From positions 1-64,000 of the forward strand of contig JAAZAN010000120.1 in assembly GCA_012514315.1 (NCBI GenBank): a DNA stretch of 64,000 nucleotides, written 5' to 3'. Positions 51,163 through 59,896 of this stretch are shown here, piece by piece. A program made the translations under genes and the position numbers. The stretch is from Chloroflexota bacterium. Its GTDB lineage: Bacteria > Chloroflexota > Anaerolineae > B4-G1. Each line of letters starts with the position of its first letter. Position 1 is the stretch's first letter. The notes below the pieces were generated by a model. It made no database searches, had not been told where the DNA came from, and saw nothing but the letters and a program-made list of their open reading frames with translations.

Positions 51163-52557
51163 ATGGTTACCGAAGTGATCTTGCCCAAGCTTGGGCAGAC
51201 TATGACTGAGGGAGCTATCGTCGAATGGCTCAAGACCGAGGGCGAGCCAGTAGACCGAGGTGATGTGCTGTTCACCATCGAGTCGGACAAGGCGACGCTC
51301 GAGGTTGAGGCGCCGAAGAAGGGCTATCTGAGGAGAGTCCTTGTTCCGGCTGGTATGTCAGTTCCTGTGCTCTCGATCGTCGGGCTCATCACCAAGGATC
51401 CCGATGAGGATGTCTCCGGCTACCAGCAGGGCGCCGCTGCGCCACCTGAGGAGTCTGCAGCTGGGACGGCTTCTCCGGACGATGCCGCGCCCGCTGCTGG
51501 CGTGGCGCTTGCAGAAGGGGCTCAGGCGACAGCCGGGCCATCTGGTCGGCTCTTCGCCTCACCTCGAGCCCGGAAATCCGCCGTGGAGCACAACATCGAC
51601 TTGACGGAGGTCGCGGGATCTGGACCGGGGGGACGGATCGTCGAGCGGGACGTTCTGGCATACGTTGAGTCGCTGCCGACAGCTACGCCAGTGGCGACGC
51701 GTCTGGCCGAGAGTCTGGGCATCGATCTGCGCGATATCACCGGGACTGGGCCAGGTGGACGGATTGTGAAGGAAGATGTCCAGGCTGCGGGACCTGTGCC
51801 AACGCAGCAGCGGATCGCTGCACTTGAGCCGGTTGCAGAGGTCACGCCAGTCGCTGACGAAGCAGAGATTCCGATCACCGGCGTACGTTCAATCATCTCC
51901 CGTCGGATGTTTGAGAGCCATCAGACAACGGCGCCAGTGACCATCACGATGGAGGTGGATGCGACGGAGCTCGTCTCACTGCGAGAGCGGCTCAAGGTCA
52001 GACTGGCGGAGGAACTTGGGTTCAACCTGGGCTACAACGATCTCCTGATCAAGGTGGTCGCGCGAGCGCTACGCGAGCATCCGAACGTGAACGCGCGTCT
52101 GGAGGGTGATCCGACAACGGGCGTCATCCGGCAACTAGCCTCAGTGAACGTTGCCCTGGCGGTGGACACGGACCGAGGGCTGCTCGTGCCGGTAGTTCAC
52201 GATGCGGACCGGAAGCGCCTGGTGGATGTGGCCCGCGAGTTACGGGAGGTCATTGGACGTGCCCGTGAGGGAAAAGCTACCCTGGACGATCTCAGCGGGG
52301 GAACTCTGACAATCACGAATCTCGGGATGTACGATGTGGATGCCTTCACACCCATCATCAACCTGCCAGAGATGGCAATCCTTGGCGTTGGACGTATCAA
52401 GGCTAAGGCCGTGGTTGTAGATGGCCAGATCGTGATCCGCAATATGATGTGGTTGAGTTTGACGTTTGATCACCGGTTCGTCGATGGCGCGCCGGCGGCC
52501 AGATTCCTGCAGCGGCTCAAGGAGCTTGTAGAGGAGCCGTACCTGTTACTCGTGTAG
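51163..52557 (+). CDS. Dihydrolipoamide acyltransferase E2 with two subunit-binding domains
   Basis: A 464-residue E2. Residues 1-80 are a lipoyl domain with the modified Lys43 in TIESDKATLEVE. An Ala/Pro-rich linker leads to one peripheral subunit-binding domain (about 128-168: SPRARKSAVEHNIDLTEVAG, GPGGRIVERDVLAY) and straight after it a second (about 170-208: ATRLAESLGIDLRDITGTG, GPGGRIVKEDVQ); one is usual. The catalytic domain ends with LTFDHRFVDGAPAARFLQ, His437 and Asp441 being the active-site pair. It transfers the acyl group to CoA. A hairpin follows at 52581. Confidence 0.93.
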   Translation: MVTEVILPKLGQTMTEGAIVEWLKTEGEPVDRGDVLFTIESDKATLEVEAPKKGYLRRVLVPAGMSVPVLSIVGLITKDPDEDVSGYQQGAAAPPEESAAGTASPDDAAPAAGVALAEGAQATAGPSGRLFASPRARKSAVEHNIDLTEVAGSGPGGRIVERDVLAYVESLPTATPVATRLAESLGIDLRDITGTGPGGRIVKEDVQAAGPVPTQQRIAALEPVAEVTPVADEAEIPITGVRSIISRRMFESHQTTAPVTITMEVDATELVSLRERLKVRLAEELGFNLGYNDLLIKVVARALREHPNVNARLEGDPTTGVIRQLASVNVALAVDTDRGLLVPVVHDADRKRLVDVARELREVIGRAREGKATLDDLSGGTLTITNLGMYDVDAFTPIINLPEMAILGVGRIKAKAVVVDGQIVIRNMMWLSLTFDHRFVDGAPAARFLQRLKELVEEPYLLLV

Positions 52558-52580
52558 TTCGGTTACCCACGGTCTATCGG

Positions 52581-52613
52581 GCACCTCCTGCCACATCAGC
52601 TGGCAGGAGGTGC
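52581..52613 (+). terminator. Terminator-like hairpin after E2 gene
   Basis: GCACCTCCTGCCA and TGGCAGGAGGTGC are perfect 13-bp arms with a 7-base loop, 24 bp after the E2 stop, followed by TGGCTTGTTG. It probably ends the island transcript before the alaS promoter. Confidence 0.7.
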
Positions 52614-52647
52614 TGGCTTGTTGAGACGCGACTTCGGACTGGTAGGG

Positions 52648-52676
52648 TTGACAGTTCAACCTATTCCGACTACAAT
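52648..52676 (+). promoter_or_regulatory. Consensus promoter of alaS
   Basis: TTGACA (52648-52653) and TACAAT (52671-52676), 17-bp spacer, 30 bp before ATG 52706. The leader is too short for a T-box. Confidence 0.7.
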
Positions 52677-52705
52677 ACCGCCCAACTTGGAGGGCGTTGG
52701 CATTT

Positions 52706-55453
52706 ATGGAGACAATGACAAGTGCGCAGGTGCGCCAGAGTTTCGTCGACTTCTTTGTTGAGCGTGGGCACACCGTTGTGCCCAGCGCTGGTCTAGTGCC
52801 TGCAGATGATCCGACACTGCTGTTCACCAATGCCGGGATGAATCAGTTCAAGGACGTATTCCTTGGAATCGGCACGCGTCCATATACTCGGGCCGTTAAC
52901 ATGCAGAAGTGTCTGCGGGTTTCTGGTAAGCACAACGACCTCGACGAGGTTGGACGGGATGAGACTCACCATACCTTGTTCGAGATGCTGGGCAACTGGT
53001 CTTTCGGCGACTACTACAAAAAAGAGGCGATCGCGTGGGCGTGGGAGTTCTTGACTGATACTCTGGGGCTTTCCAGGGATCGCCTTTGGGCCTCGGTCTT
53101 TGAGGACGAACTCGGTCAACTGGAGACCGACCAGGAGGCTGCCGAGTTCTGGCGAACCCAGACCACCATTGACCCCGATCACATCGTGTATTTCGGGCGC
53201 AAGGACAACTTCTGGGAGATGGCCGATGTCGGTCCGTGCGGTCCGAACAGCGAGATCATCTATGACCATGGTCCTGAGGCGTGCCGTTACCAAGACGATC
53301 CGCAGCATATCTGCCAGGTGAACGGTGACTGCGGCCGCTTCGTGGAATTCTGGAACCTGGTCTTCATCCAGTATGATCGTGATGCTGACGGCAACCTCAC
53401 GCCGCTTCCGGCAAAGCACGTCGACACCGGTCTGGGATTCGAGCGGCTGGCGGCCATTATGCAGGGTGTGCAGTCCAACTACCAGACGGATCTGTTCGTT
53501 CCGATCATCGAACGAACCAGAGAAATGGCTGGGCACTCCGAGGCCCAGGTGCTTGAAGACATTGTTCCCTATCGAGTCATTGCGGACCACAGTCGCGCTA
53601 TCGCATTTCTCATCGGCGACGGTGTACTGCCGGGTAACGAGGGGCGCAACTACGTTTTGCGCATGATCCTCCGCCGTGCCGTGCGGTTTGGTCGTAAGCT
53701 GGGCTTCGTCGAGCCATTTCTGGCTGAGGTGGCCGAGACAGTCGTCGACGTGATGGGCGCACACTATCCAGAGCTTCAGGCGCGTCGGCAGTTCATCCTG
53801 AGTACCATCACGCAGGAGGAGAAGCGATTCCTGCGAACGGTGGATACGGGCCTCGCTCGTCTGGATGAGGTTATCAGCGAGCTTCTGGCTTCGGGAAAAC
53901 GAACCATCCCGGGCGAGGCGGCGTTTCGTCTGTACGACACGTTCGGACTCCCGCTTGAGATCACCCGTGATGTGGGCGCCGAGCACGGGCTAGGAGTGGA
54001 TGAAGCAGCGTATAGAGTCGCCCTGGAGGCTCAGCGCCAGCGTGCACGCGGCGCGGATACATTCGACGGCCACGATGAGTCCACCGCGGTGTATTACGGA
54101 GGACTGCTGGCCAGTCTTAGGGAGCGCGGACTGCTTGGGGAAGCAGGGGTTGTGTACGACCCCTATTCGACCACGGAGGTCGAGACGCTGGTCGCCGCGG
54201 TGATTAAGGACGGTGAGTTGGCGCCCCATGCCGCAGAGGGCGATCGAGTCAGTGTGGTGCTGCAAGCTACCTGCTTCTATGTCGAGTCAGGCGGTCAGGT
54301 TTCGGACACTGGATTCCTGGCTGCCTACTCCGATGGCGACGACGAGCCCGTCTGGGAGATAGAAGTAACTGACGTGAAGCGGCCTGTGCCTGCTCTGATC
54401 ATCCACGAGGGTGTTGTCACTCGCGGTCGACCTCGTCCGGGCGATGGGGTGTGGGCGGTGGTGAATTACGACCGCCGGATGGATGTCGCGCGCAATCACA
54501 CAGCGACTCACCTGCTGCAGAGTGAACTGAGGTACTTGTTGGGTGAACACGTTCAGCAGGCAGGTTCAGCTGTGTCGCCCGACCGACTGCGGTTCGACTT
54601 CACGCATCCGGGAATGCTGACGCAGGATGATCTGGATGCAGTAACGCGATCGGTCAACGACGCGATCCTCGCGAACTACCCCGTGGAGGTCACGGAGGAG
54701 TCCTACCGGGGCGCGCTGAAGGAAGGGGTCATCGCCCTGTTTGGGGAGAAGTACGGCGAGAGTGTGCGAGTAGTCCGTGTAGGATGGCCGGATGAACCTT
54801 TCAGCCAGGAGCTGTGCGGCGGAACGCACGTCAGTGAGACGGGCGAGATCGGGATATTCCAGATCGTGTCAGAGGAGGGCGTTGGGGCCGGCGTGCGAAG
54901 GATCGAGGCGGTGACCGGTCGCGGCGCTATGGAGCTCATCGCGCGTCAGCTCGGCGTGCTGCAGCGAGCTAGCGCCTATCTGGGAGTTCCGCCCGATGAG
55001 GTAGATCGCAAAGCGCTGGGCCTGATCGACGATCTGCAGTTAGCACGCAAAGAGATTTCCCGGTTGCAGGAGCAGCTGGCAAGGCGAGAGTTCGATGCGC
55101 TCCTTGAGCAAGTTCAGACAGTCGCGGGCGTGTCGCTTCTGAGCGCACGGGTTGCCGCGCAGAGCCTGGATGTGCTGCGTGAGATGACCGACTGGTTCCG
55201 GGAACGACTCGAGTCGGGGGTTGTCGTGCTGGGTGCGGTTCTTGGGGAACGGCCTGCCCTGATCACAGCGGTGACGGACGATCTGGTGCTACGAGGAATC
55301 GATGCTGCGGCGATCGTGCGACGGTTGGCGCGAGTTGTCGGAGGGGGTGGGGGAGGCAAGCCAACCCTGGCTCAGGCCGGAGGGCGGGACGCAACGCGCC
55401 TGGATGAGGCTCTTGCACAGGCTCCGTTCGTGTTGGCGGAGTTGATGGATTAG
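52706..55453 (+). CDS. alaS: Alanyl-tRNA synthetase
   Basis: A 915-residue class II synthetase. The aminoacylation domain has VPADDPTLLFTNAGMNQFKD, the motif 2 region THHTLFEMLGNWSFGDYYKK and GFERLAAIMQ; the editing domain has the zinc ligands in RNHTATHLLQ and LCGGTHVSETGEI; the C-terminal C-Ala domain with its glycine-rich GGGGGGKPTLAQAGGRD ends the protein. It charges tRNA-Ala and removes mischarged Ser/Gly. ATG 52706 is 11 bp after GGAGGG; the TTG at 52697 sits too close to that site. Confidence 0.97.
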   Translation: METMTSAQVRQSFVDFFVERGHTVVPSAGLVPADDPTLLFTNAGMNQFKDVFLGIGTRPYTRAVNMQKCLRVSGKHNDLDEVGRDETHHTLFEMLGNWSFGDYYKKEAIAWAWEFLTDTLGLSRDRLWASVFEDELGQLETDQEAAEFWRTQTTIDPDHIVYFGRKDNFWEMADVGPCGPNSEIIYDHGPEACRYQDDPQHICQVNGDCGRFVEFWNLVFIQYDRDADGNLTPLPAKHVDTGLGFERLAAIMQGVQSNYQTDLFVPIIERTREMAGHSEAQVLEDIVPYRVIADHSRAIAFLIGDGVLPGNEGRNYVLRMILRRAVRFGRKLGFVEPFLAEVAETVVDVMGAHYPELQARRQFILSTITQEEKRFLRTVDTGLARLDEVISELLASGKRTIPGEAAFRLYDTFGLPLEITRDVGAEHGLGVDEAAYRVALEAQRQRARGADTFDGHDESTAVYYGGLLASLRERGLLGEAGVVYDPYSTTEVETLVAAVIKDGELAPHAAEGDRVSVVLQATCFYVESGGQVSDTGFLAAYSDGDDEPVWEIEVTDVKRPVPALIIHEGVVTRGRPRPGDGVWAVVNYDRRMDVARNHTATHLLQSELRYLLGEHVQQAGSAVSPDRLRFDFTHPGMLTQDDLDAVTRSVNDAILANYPVEVTEESYRGALKEGVIALFGEKYGESVRVVRVGWPDEPFSQELCGGTHVSETGEIGIFQIVSEEGVGAGVRRIEAVTGRGAMELIARQLGVLQRASAYLGVPPDEVDRKALGLIDDLQLARKEISRLQEQLARREFDALLEQVQTVAGVSLLSARVAAQSLDVLREMTDWFRERLESGVVVLGAVLGERPALITAVTDDLVLRGIDAAAIVRRLARVVGGGGGGKPTLAQAGGRDATRLDEALAQAPFVLAELMD

Positions 55454-55505
55454 TCCGCTCGCTCGCCGCGATTGGCGACGGATTGCGTTCTGTTGAGCTG
55501 ATATC

Positions 55506-57053
55506 TTGAGCAACGGCTCTGTTCTTAGATTGGGAAGTACGGATGATGCTGTCGCGGTGTCCCACCAGTTAGAGTGGCTGGGCCCGGGGCGGGTCGTGCT
55601 TGCACTCGACTGGGATAGCCCTTTCCCCTCGCGTCCGCTCGACTTCGAGCTCCTACGTCGCGAGGCGGCTCGAAGACAGCAGGAGATTGCGGTCATCTCA
55701 CCTGATTTTGAGCGTCGTCGCTTAGCGCGAAGCTGCGGTTTTCCCGCATTCGGCACGGTGGACGCTGCTCAGCAGACGCATGTTTGGGCTTCTCATCCGC
55801 CAGAGCGGATCAATCCACCCCCAGCACACTGGTGGGATGCTCCCGTAGAGATCTGGCGCAGACGGCCTGTGCGAACTCCCGCCGTATGGTTCAGGTGGCT
55901 CACGCTGCTGTTTCGGCTTGCCGTGTTCGCGATTGCGCTGACGATCCTGATCGGCACAGCCTACATCGTGATTCCCAGCGCCAAGGTCACCCTGGTACCC
56001 GCCGGGCAGACTGTGACGACGATCGTGGCGGTGTCGATGCAGCGCGAGGCTGAGGGGATTGATCACGGAGGTCAGGTCATCCCTGCCCGACGCCTGGGTG
56101 TCGAGGTCGAAGGGTACGTTGAAGTGGAGACGACTGGAACCGCAGACATCGCAAGCGGCTATGCAGCGGGGGAGGTGCTTTTCACAAACCTGTTGGCTGA
56201 AGACTATCTGGTTCGGGCTGGCACAACCGTGCGCACCTCATCCAGTAGCTATCCAGTCCGGTTCCGTACGACGGCCGATGTGATGTTGCCTGCCTCAGGG
56301 CAGGCAACGGCGCCTGTGGAGGCGCTGCAGGAAGGCGTTGGGAATGTCGGCGCGTTCCAGATCAATCAGGTGGAGGGGGTTGCTGGTTCTGCCGTACGGG
56401 TGACGAATCCGACTCCCACAAGCGGTGCTGAGCCTAAGCAGACCCGTGTGGTGGATCAAGCGGACTATGACCGCGCCAAGCGGCAGCTCACCCAGCAGTT
56501 GCTTGATCAGGCATACTCCGATATGCTGGGACTGCTGGATCCGACGGAGATTCTACTCCGCCAGTCGCTGCGCATTGAGGCCGTTCCCAAGGAGACGTAC
56601 TCGCGTTTCATCACGGAACAAGCTGATTCGGTCGGCCTCAACCTACGGCTCCTCGTCTCTGGTCTCAGTGTCGATGTGGATGATGCTGAGAGCGTGGCGT
56701 ATCAAGCACTCGTGCGCCGACTGCCCGAGGGACATATGCTGGTTGCAGCGGATTTCGAGCTTGGTGAGGTTGCTGAGGAAGACATCGGATACGGAGACTA
56801 CACCATCTTCGTGACTGCGCACGGCTACGCCGCGACCTCACTCGATGTCGCGTACGCCACCTCCCTCATCCGTGGGCAACGAGTTGAGCTCGCAATGGAG
56901 AGGCTGAACACCGGCCTGGAGCTGGCGGAGGATCCTCGCATTGAAGTCAACCCCACTGAACTGCGGCGTCTGCCAGTGTTGCCTTTGCGCATCACGATAT
57001 CTGTGCTCCCGGCCGGATTGGCCGACGAGGCCCTGGTGCTGGCAAACCAGTAG
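55506..57053 (+). CDS. Baseplate J/gp47-like single-pass membrane protein
   Basis: A 515-residue protein. The first 125 residues are cytoplasmic and soluble with VVLALDWDSPFPSRPLD; a basic run precedes one helix (LLFRLAVFAIALTILIGTAY, residues about 135-155). The remaining 360 residues lie outside the membrane and are beta-rich; FTNLLAEDYLVRAGTTVRTS, ATAPVEALQEGVGNVGAFQI resembles the baseplate-J-like domain of phage tail proteins. No phage genes are near. It sits in the gene order alaS-this-ruvX-mltG, so a cell-envelope role is likely but unknown. The start is TTG 55506 with a weak ribosome-binding site. Confidence 0.7.
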   Translation: MSNGSVLRLGSTDDAVAVSHQLEWLGPGRVVLALDWDSPFPSRPLDFELLRREAARRQQEIAVISPDFERRRLARSCGFPAFGTVDAAQQTHVWASHPPERINPPPAHWWDAPVEIWRRRPVRTPAVWFRWLTLLFRLAVFAIALTILIGTAYIVIPSAKVTLVPAGQTVTTIVAVSMQREAEGIDHGGQVIPARRLGVEVEGYVEVETTGTADIASGYAAGEVLFTNLLAEDYLVRAGTTVRTSSSSYPVRFRTTADVMLPASGQATAPVEALQEGVGNVGAFQINQVEGVAGSAVRVTNPTPTSGAEPKQTRVVDQADYDRAKRQLTQQLLDQAYSDMLGLLDPTEILLRQSLRIEAVPKETYSRFITEQADSVGLNLRLLVSGLSVDVDDAESVAYQALVRRLPEGHMLVAADFELGEVAEEDIGYGDYTIFVTAHGYAATSLDVAYATSLIRGQRVELAMERLNTGLELAEDPRIEVNPTELRRLPVLPLRITISVLPAGLADEALVLANQ

Positions 57054-57067
57054 ATGGGATTTCTAGC

Positions 57068-57556
57068 GTGCGGATTCTGGCTCTGGACCCCGGGAGACGA
57101 CGCGTCGGTATCGCCATCAGCGATCCTTCGGGTACCATCGCGCGCCCGCTGATGACACTGGAGCGTGGATCGCGTGCCTGCGACTTCGAACGAATCCACC
57201 AACTGGTGGTCACGCATGGGGTCGAGCGGGTGGTGGTTGGCCTTCCGCTAACACCGGCTGGTAAGCGTGGCGCCCAGGCGCGAACCGTTGTACGGTATGC
57301 TGAAGCGCTTGCGGTAGAGTTGCCAGTGAGTGTGGTTCTCTGGGACGAGCGGTATTCCACGGTGGCCGCGCAGTCGATCCTGGCGGGCAGGCGAGAGAAA
57401 AGAACCTCAAGTAAGCGTCAGTCCGACGATGTGGACGCAGTGGCCGCAGCGGTAGTCCTGCAGGCCTATCTGGACGAGGCAGGGCCAGTACACGGATATC
57501 CTGGGGATAGTGCGATGGGCCCACCGCTGGACAACCCAGGCGATGACACACAATGA
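57068..57556 (+). CDS. ruvX: Putative pre-16S rRNA nuclease (RuvX/YqgF family)
   Basis: A 162-residue RNase H-fold protein. RILALDPGRRRVGIAISDP supplies the first catalytic Asp, VVVGLPLTPAGKRGAQAR the central strand, LWDERYSTVAAQSIL the Glu, and DDVDAVAAAVVLQAYLDE the last Asp. YqgF proteins trim the 5' end of 16S rRNA; the family was earlier called a Holliday junction resolvase. The start is GTG 57068. A Gly/Pro-rich 20-residue tail extends past the usual end. mltG follows after 16 bp. Confidence 0.92.
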   Translation: MRILALDPGRRRVGIAISDPSGTIARPLMTLERGSRACDFERIHQLVVTHGVERVVVGLPLTPAGKRGAQARTVVRYAEALAVELPVSVVLWDERYSTVAAQSILAGRREKRTSSKRQSDDVDAVAAAVVLQAYLDEAGPVHGYPGDSAMGPPLDNPGDDTQ

Positions 57557-57572
57557 AGTAGGAGCGAATGGA

Positions 57573-58727
57573 GTGAAGAGAGCGGGTAGAATCCTCGCCT
57601 TCGTGGCGGCGATGGCAGCTGTTCTGGCGGCCATCGGAGGCGTTGTGGCCTTCATGGCTGGCTCCTTCTCCGGAGAGGCAGGGTCGATTACACTGGGGTT
57701 GTGTGGGCTCTCTGCGCCGGACAAGGCCCTCATTGGTCTGTACCTGGAGACACGGTCCGAGGAACTGGAGCTGCCTGCGGGGACAGATGACACGCCGGTG
57801 GCGTTTGTGGTCGAGCCGGGCGAAACAGTGGTTGAGATAGCTGACGGACTGCAGGAGGCGGGGCTGATTAGCGATGCCGAGCTGTTCCGCCGGTACGTTC
57901 AGCACGAGGGCCTGGACTCCGGTATCGAGGCAGGTCATTTTGAACTGCGCCAGACGATGACGATTCGGGAGATCGCCCAGGCTCTTCAGAGCGGCCGACG
58001 CCAGTCACAGATGGTCACCATTCGCGAAGGCCTGCGACTGGAACAGGTCGCTGAGGAAGTGGCTGCTCAGACAGGTATCGCGCACGACGAGTTCCTGCGA
58101 GTGGCGACAACGGGCTGGCGACAACTGCAACTCCCTGCGTACGACTTCCTGGCGCAGATTCCGGTGGATGGGAGCCTCGAAGGCTTCCTATGGCCGGACA
58201 CCTACGAGCTGACGATGGATGCCGCAGCTGATGATCTGATTCTGCTGATGCTCAACACGTTTGATCGTCGCGTCACGCAGGACATCCGGATGGCTGCGAA
58301 CGACAGCGGATTGGATGTCTATCAACTGACGACGCTGGCGTCGATCATCGAGCGTGAGGCTGTCCGAGATGATGAACGATCCGTGATCTCCAGTGTGTTT
58401 CACAATCGGCTGAGCGCCGGGTGGTTCCTCGGCTCGTGTCCGACTGTGCAGTACGGGCTGGGTGAGCCTGGGACCTGGTGGCCGTCGCTGACCTTGGATG
58501 ATCTTGATCTCGACCTGCCTTACAGCACGTATCGTAATCCCGGCCTACCTCCTGGTCCCATCTGCAGTCCTGGGTTGGCGGCGATCGAGGCGGCAGCCCG
58601 TCCCGCACAGACAGGCTATTACTTCTTCTTAGTCGACTGCGAGCGCGATGATGGGAGCCACCTGTTCGCGGCCACAGAGGCTGAGCATCTAGCCAACTAC
58701 GATCGGTGCGGTAGTGGATTGCCGTGA
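57573..58727 (+). CDS. mltG: Endolytic transglycosylase MltG
   Basis: A 384-residue YceG-family protein. One N-terminal helix (ILAFVAAMAAVLAAIGGVVA) anchors it; a LysM-like region with FVVEPGETVVEIADGLQEAG precedes the catalytic domain, in which SLEGFLWPDTYEL and the Glu of TTLASIIEREAVRDDE are the family motifs, and SVFHNRLSAGWFLGSCPTVQ follows. It cleaves nascent peptidoglycan strands near the membrane and sets glycan length. GTG 57573 has AGGAG 8 bp upstream; in-frame ATG 57543 would overlap ruvX. The final four bases overlap the next gene. Confidence 0.93.
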   Translation: MKRAGRILAFVAAMAAVLAAIGGVVAFMAGSFSGEAGSITLGLCGLSAPDKALIGLYLETRSEELELPAGTDDTPVAFVVEPGETVVEIADGLQEAGLISDAELFRRYVQHEGLDSGIEAGHFELRQTMTIREIAQALQSGRRQSQMVTIREGLRLEQVAEEVAAQTGIAHDEFLRVATTGWRQLQLPAYDFLAQIPVDGSLEGFLWPDTYELTMDAAADDLILLMLNTFDRRVTQDIRMAANDSGLDVYQLTTLASIIEREAVRDDERSVISSVFHNRLSAGWFLGSCPTVQYGLGEPGTWWPSLTLDDLDLDLPYSTYRNPGLPPGPICSPGLAAIEAAARPAQTGYYFFLVDCERDDGSHLFAATEAEHLANYDRCGSGLP

Positions 58728-59896
58728 GCGCCCCGGTCGGTGTCCTGCACGCACGGTCTGAGACCCTCAGCCTGGTCCTCAGGGTGGGCTTCGCAGCCAT
58801 GCAGGTCGCGCTCCTTGCGTCGTGCGGGGCGCCGGGTGATTCAGATCAGGTCATCAAGATCGGCCTCGTGGCGCCATTCGAGGGTCAGTATCGTTATGTG
58901 GGCTACGATGTGATCTATGCCGTTCGGCTTGCCTTGCGTGAGGTGAACTCCTCCGGCGGTGCAGGGGGCTACCGCGTGGAGCTGGTGGCCTACGATGATA
59001 TGGGGGACCCAGAGAGCGCTGTCGAACAGGCTCGCAAGCTCCAGATTGACTCGGATGTACTTGCCGTTGTTGGTCACTTCCGCCATGCAACCACTGAGGC
59101 GGCAGCCCCCGTCTACAACGATGCAGGGATCGCGTTGGTTGCGCCAGCCCACTTCGCGAACACGGACTCTGGGACCGGATCGGGGATGGTGCTCAGCCTC
59201 GCTCCCGACATCACTCAGCTTGCTCGACAGATCTCGGAGCTCACCGACTCGTGCACGTGCACGGTGGGCCTGACGGATGATGGGGTGCTGTGGCCAGCGT
59301 TTGTGACAGCGACTCAGGAAGGCGACACCATGGCGTGTGTTGAGACCTCGTTCCAGTCTCCACACTGGCGTGACCAGGTGACCGCCACGGGTGCAGACTG
59401 CCTGTTCATTGATCTTGAGGCAGTGGCCGCCGGAGAGGCAGTCGCCCAACTCAGGTCTGAAGGGTGGGGCGGGCGCATCGTTGGTGGCCCTGCGCTGTCC
59501 GAGCCGCCATTTGCGTCCGTCGCGGGCGACAGCGCCATAGGCGTCGAGTGCGTGACAGGATGGCCGATATCTGCGGCCGGCCCTGACTTTGACGCGGCCT
59601 ACCGCGCCGTCTCGGCTGGTACGCCGCCCGGGCCGATGGCTGCTCTGGCCTACGAAGCAACGTGGATACTGATCGAAGCGGTCGAGCGCACGGTAGCTAT
59701 CGGAGCGCAGCCATCGCGCTCCGATGTGGCGCAAGCGCTGACGGCCACGCAGCGGCAGGGATTGGTGGGCACGATTGTCTTCAGAGGGGATGGGGCCTGG
59801 GTCAATGCACCCATCTGCCGATATCGGATGGACCCATCAAGTGGGCTCGTCCCTGTCGACGATAGTCCTCGATGCAACCGGGCTATGCTCAAGTGA
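58724..59896 (+). CDS. Branched-chain amino acid-type ABC substrate-binding lipoprotein
   Basis: A 390-residue periplasmic-binding-fold (Peripla_BP_6) protein. A lipoprotein signal ends in VALLASCGAPG. IKIGLVAPFEGQYRYVGYDV is the typical first strand of LivJ-like proteins, followed by VELVAYDDMGDPESAVEQAR, VVGHFRHATTEAAAPVYNDA and GIALVAPAHFANTDSGTGSG. It would bind a small solute, probably an amino acid or related compound, at the cell surface. No permease or ATPase genes adjoin, so it may serve a transporter elsewhere or act as a sensor. GTG 58724 overlaps the mltG stop (GTGA). Confidence 0.82.
   Translation: MSAPVGVLHARSETLSLVLRVGFAAMQVALLASCGAPGDSDQVIKIGLVAPFEGQYRYVGYDVIYAVRLALREVNSSGGAGGYRVELVAYDDMGDPESAVEQARKLQIDSDVLAVVGHFRHATTEAAAPVYNDAGIALVAPAHFANTDSGTGSGMVLSLAPDITQLARQISELTDSCTCTVGLTDDGVLWPAFVTATQEGDTMACVETSFQSPHWRDQVTATGADCLFIDLEAVAAGEAVAQLRSEGWGGRIVGGPALSEPPFASVAGDSAIGVECVTGWPISAAGPDFDAAYRAVSAGTPPGPMAALAYEATWILIEAVERTVAIGAQPSRSDVAQALTATQRQGLVGTIVFRGDGAWVNAPICRYRMDPSSGLVPVDDSPRCNRAMLK

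Noticed and set aside
52677-52705. T-box leader before alaS
   Set aside because: The leader is too short and lacks the T-box sequence and specifier stem.
52793-53986. Minus-strand reading frame of 397 codons opposite alaS
   Set aside because: The plus strand encodes unmistakable alanyl-tRNA synthetase; the antisense frame has no motif.
55506-57053. Prophage or contractile tail cluster
   Set aside because: Only one protein resembles a baseplate domain; no capsid, terminase, sheath or integrase gene is present in the window.
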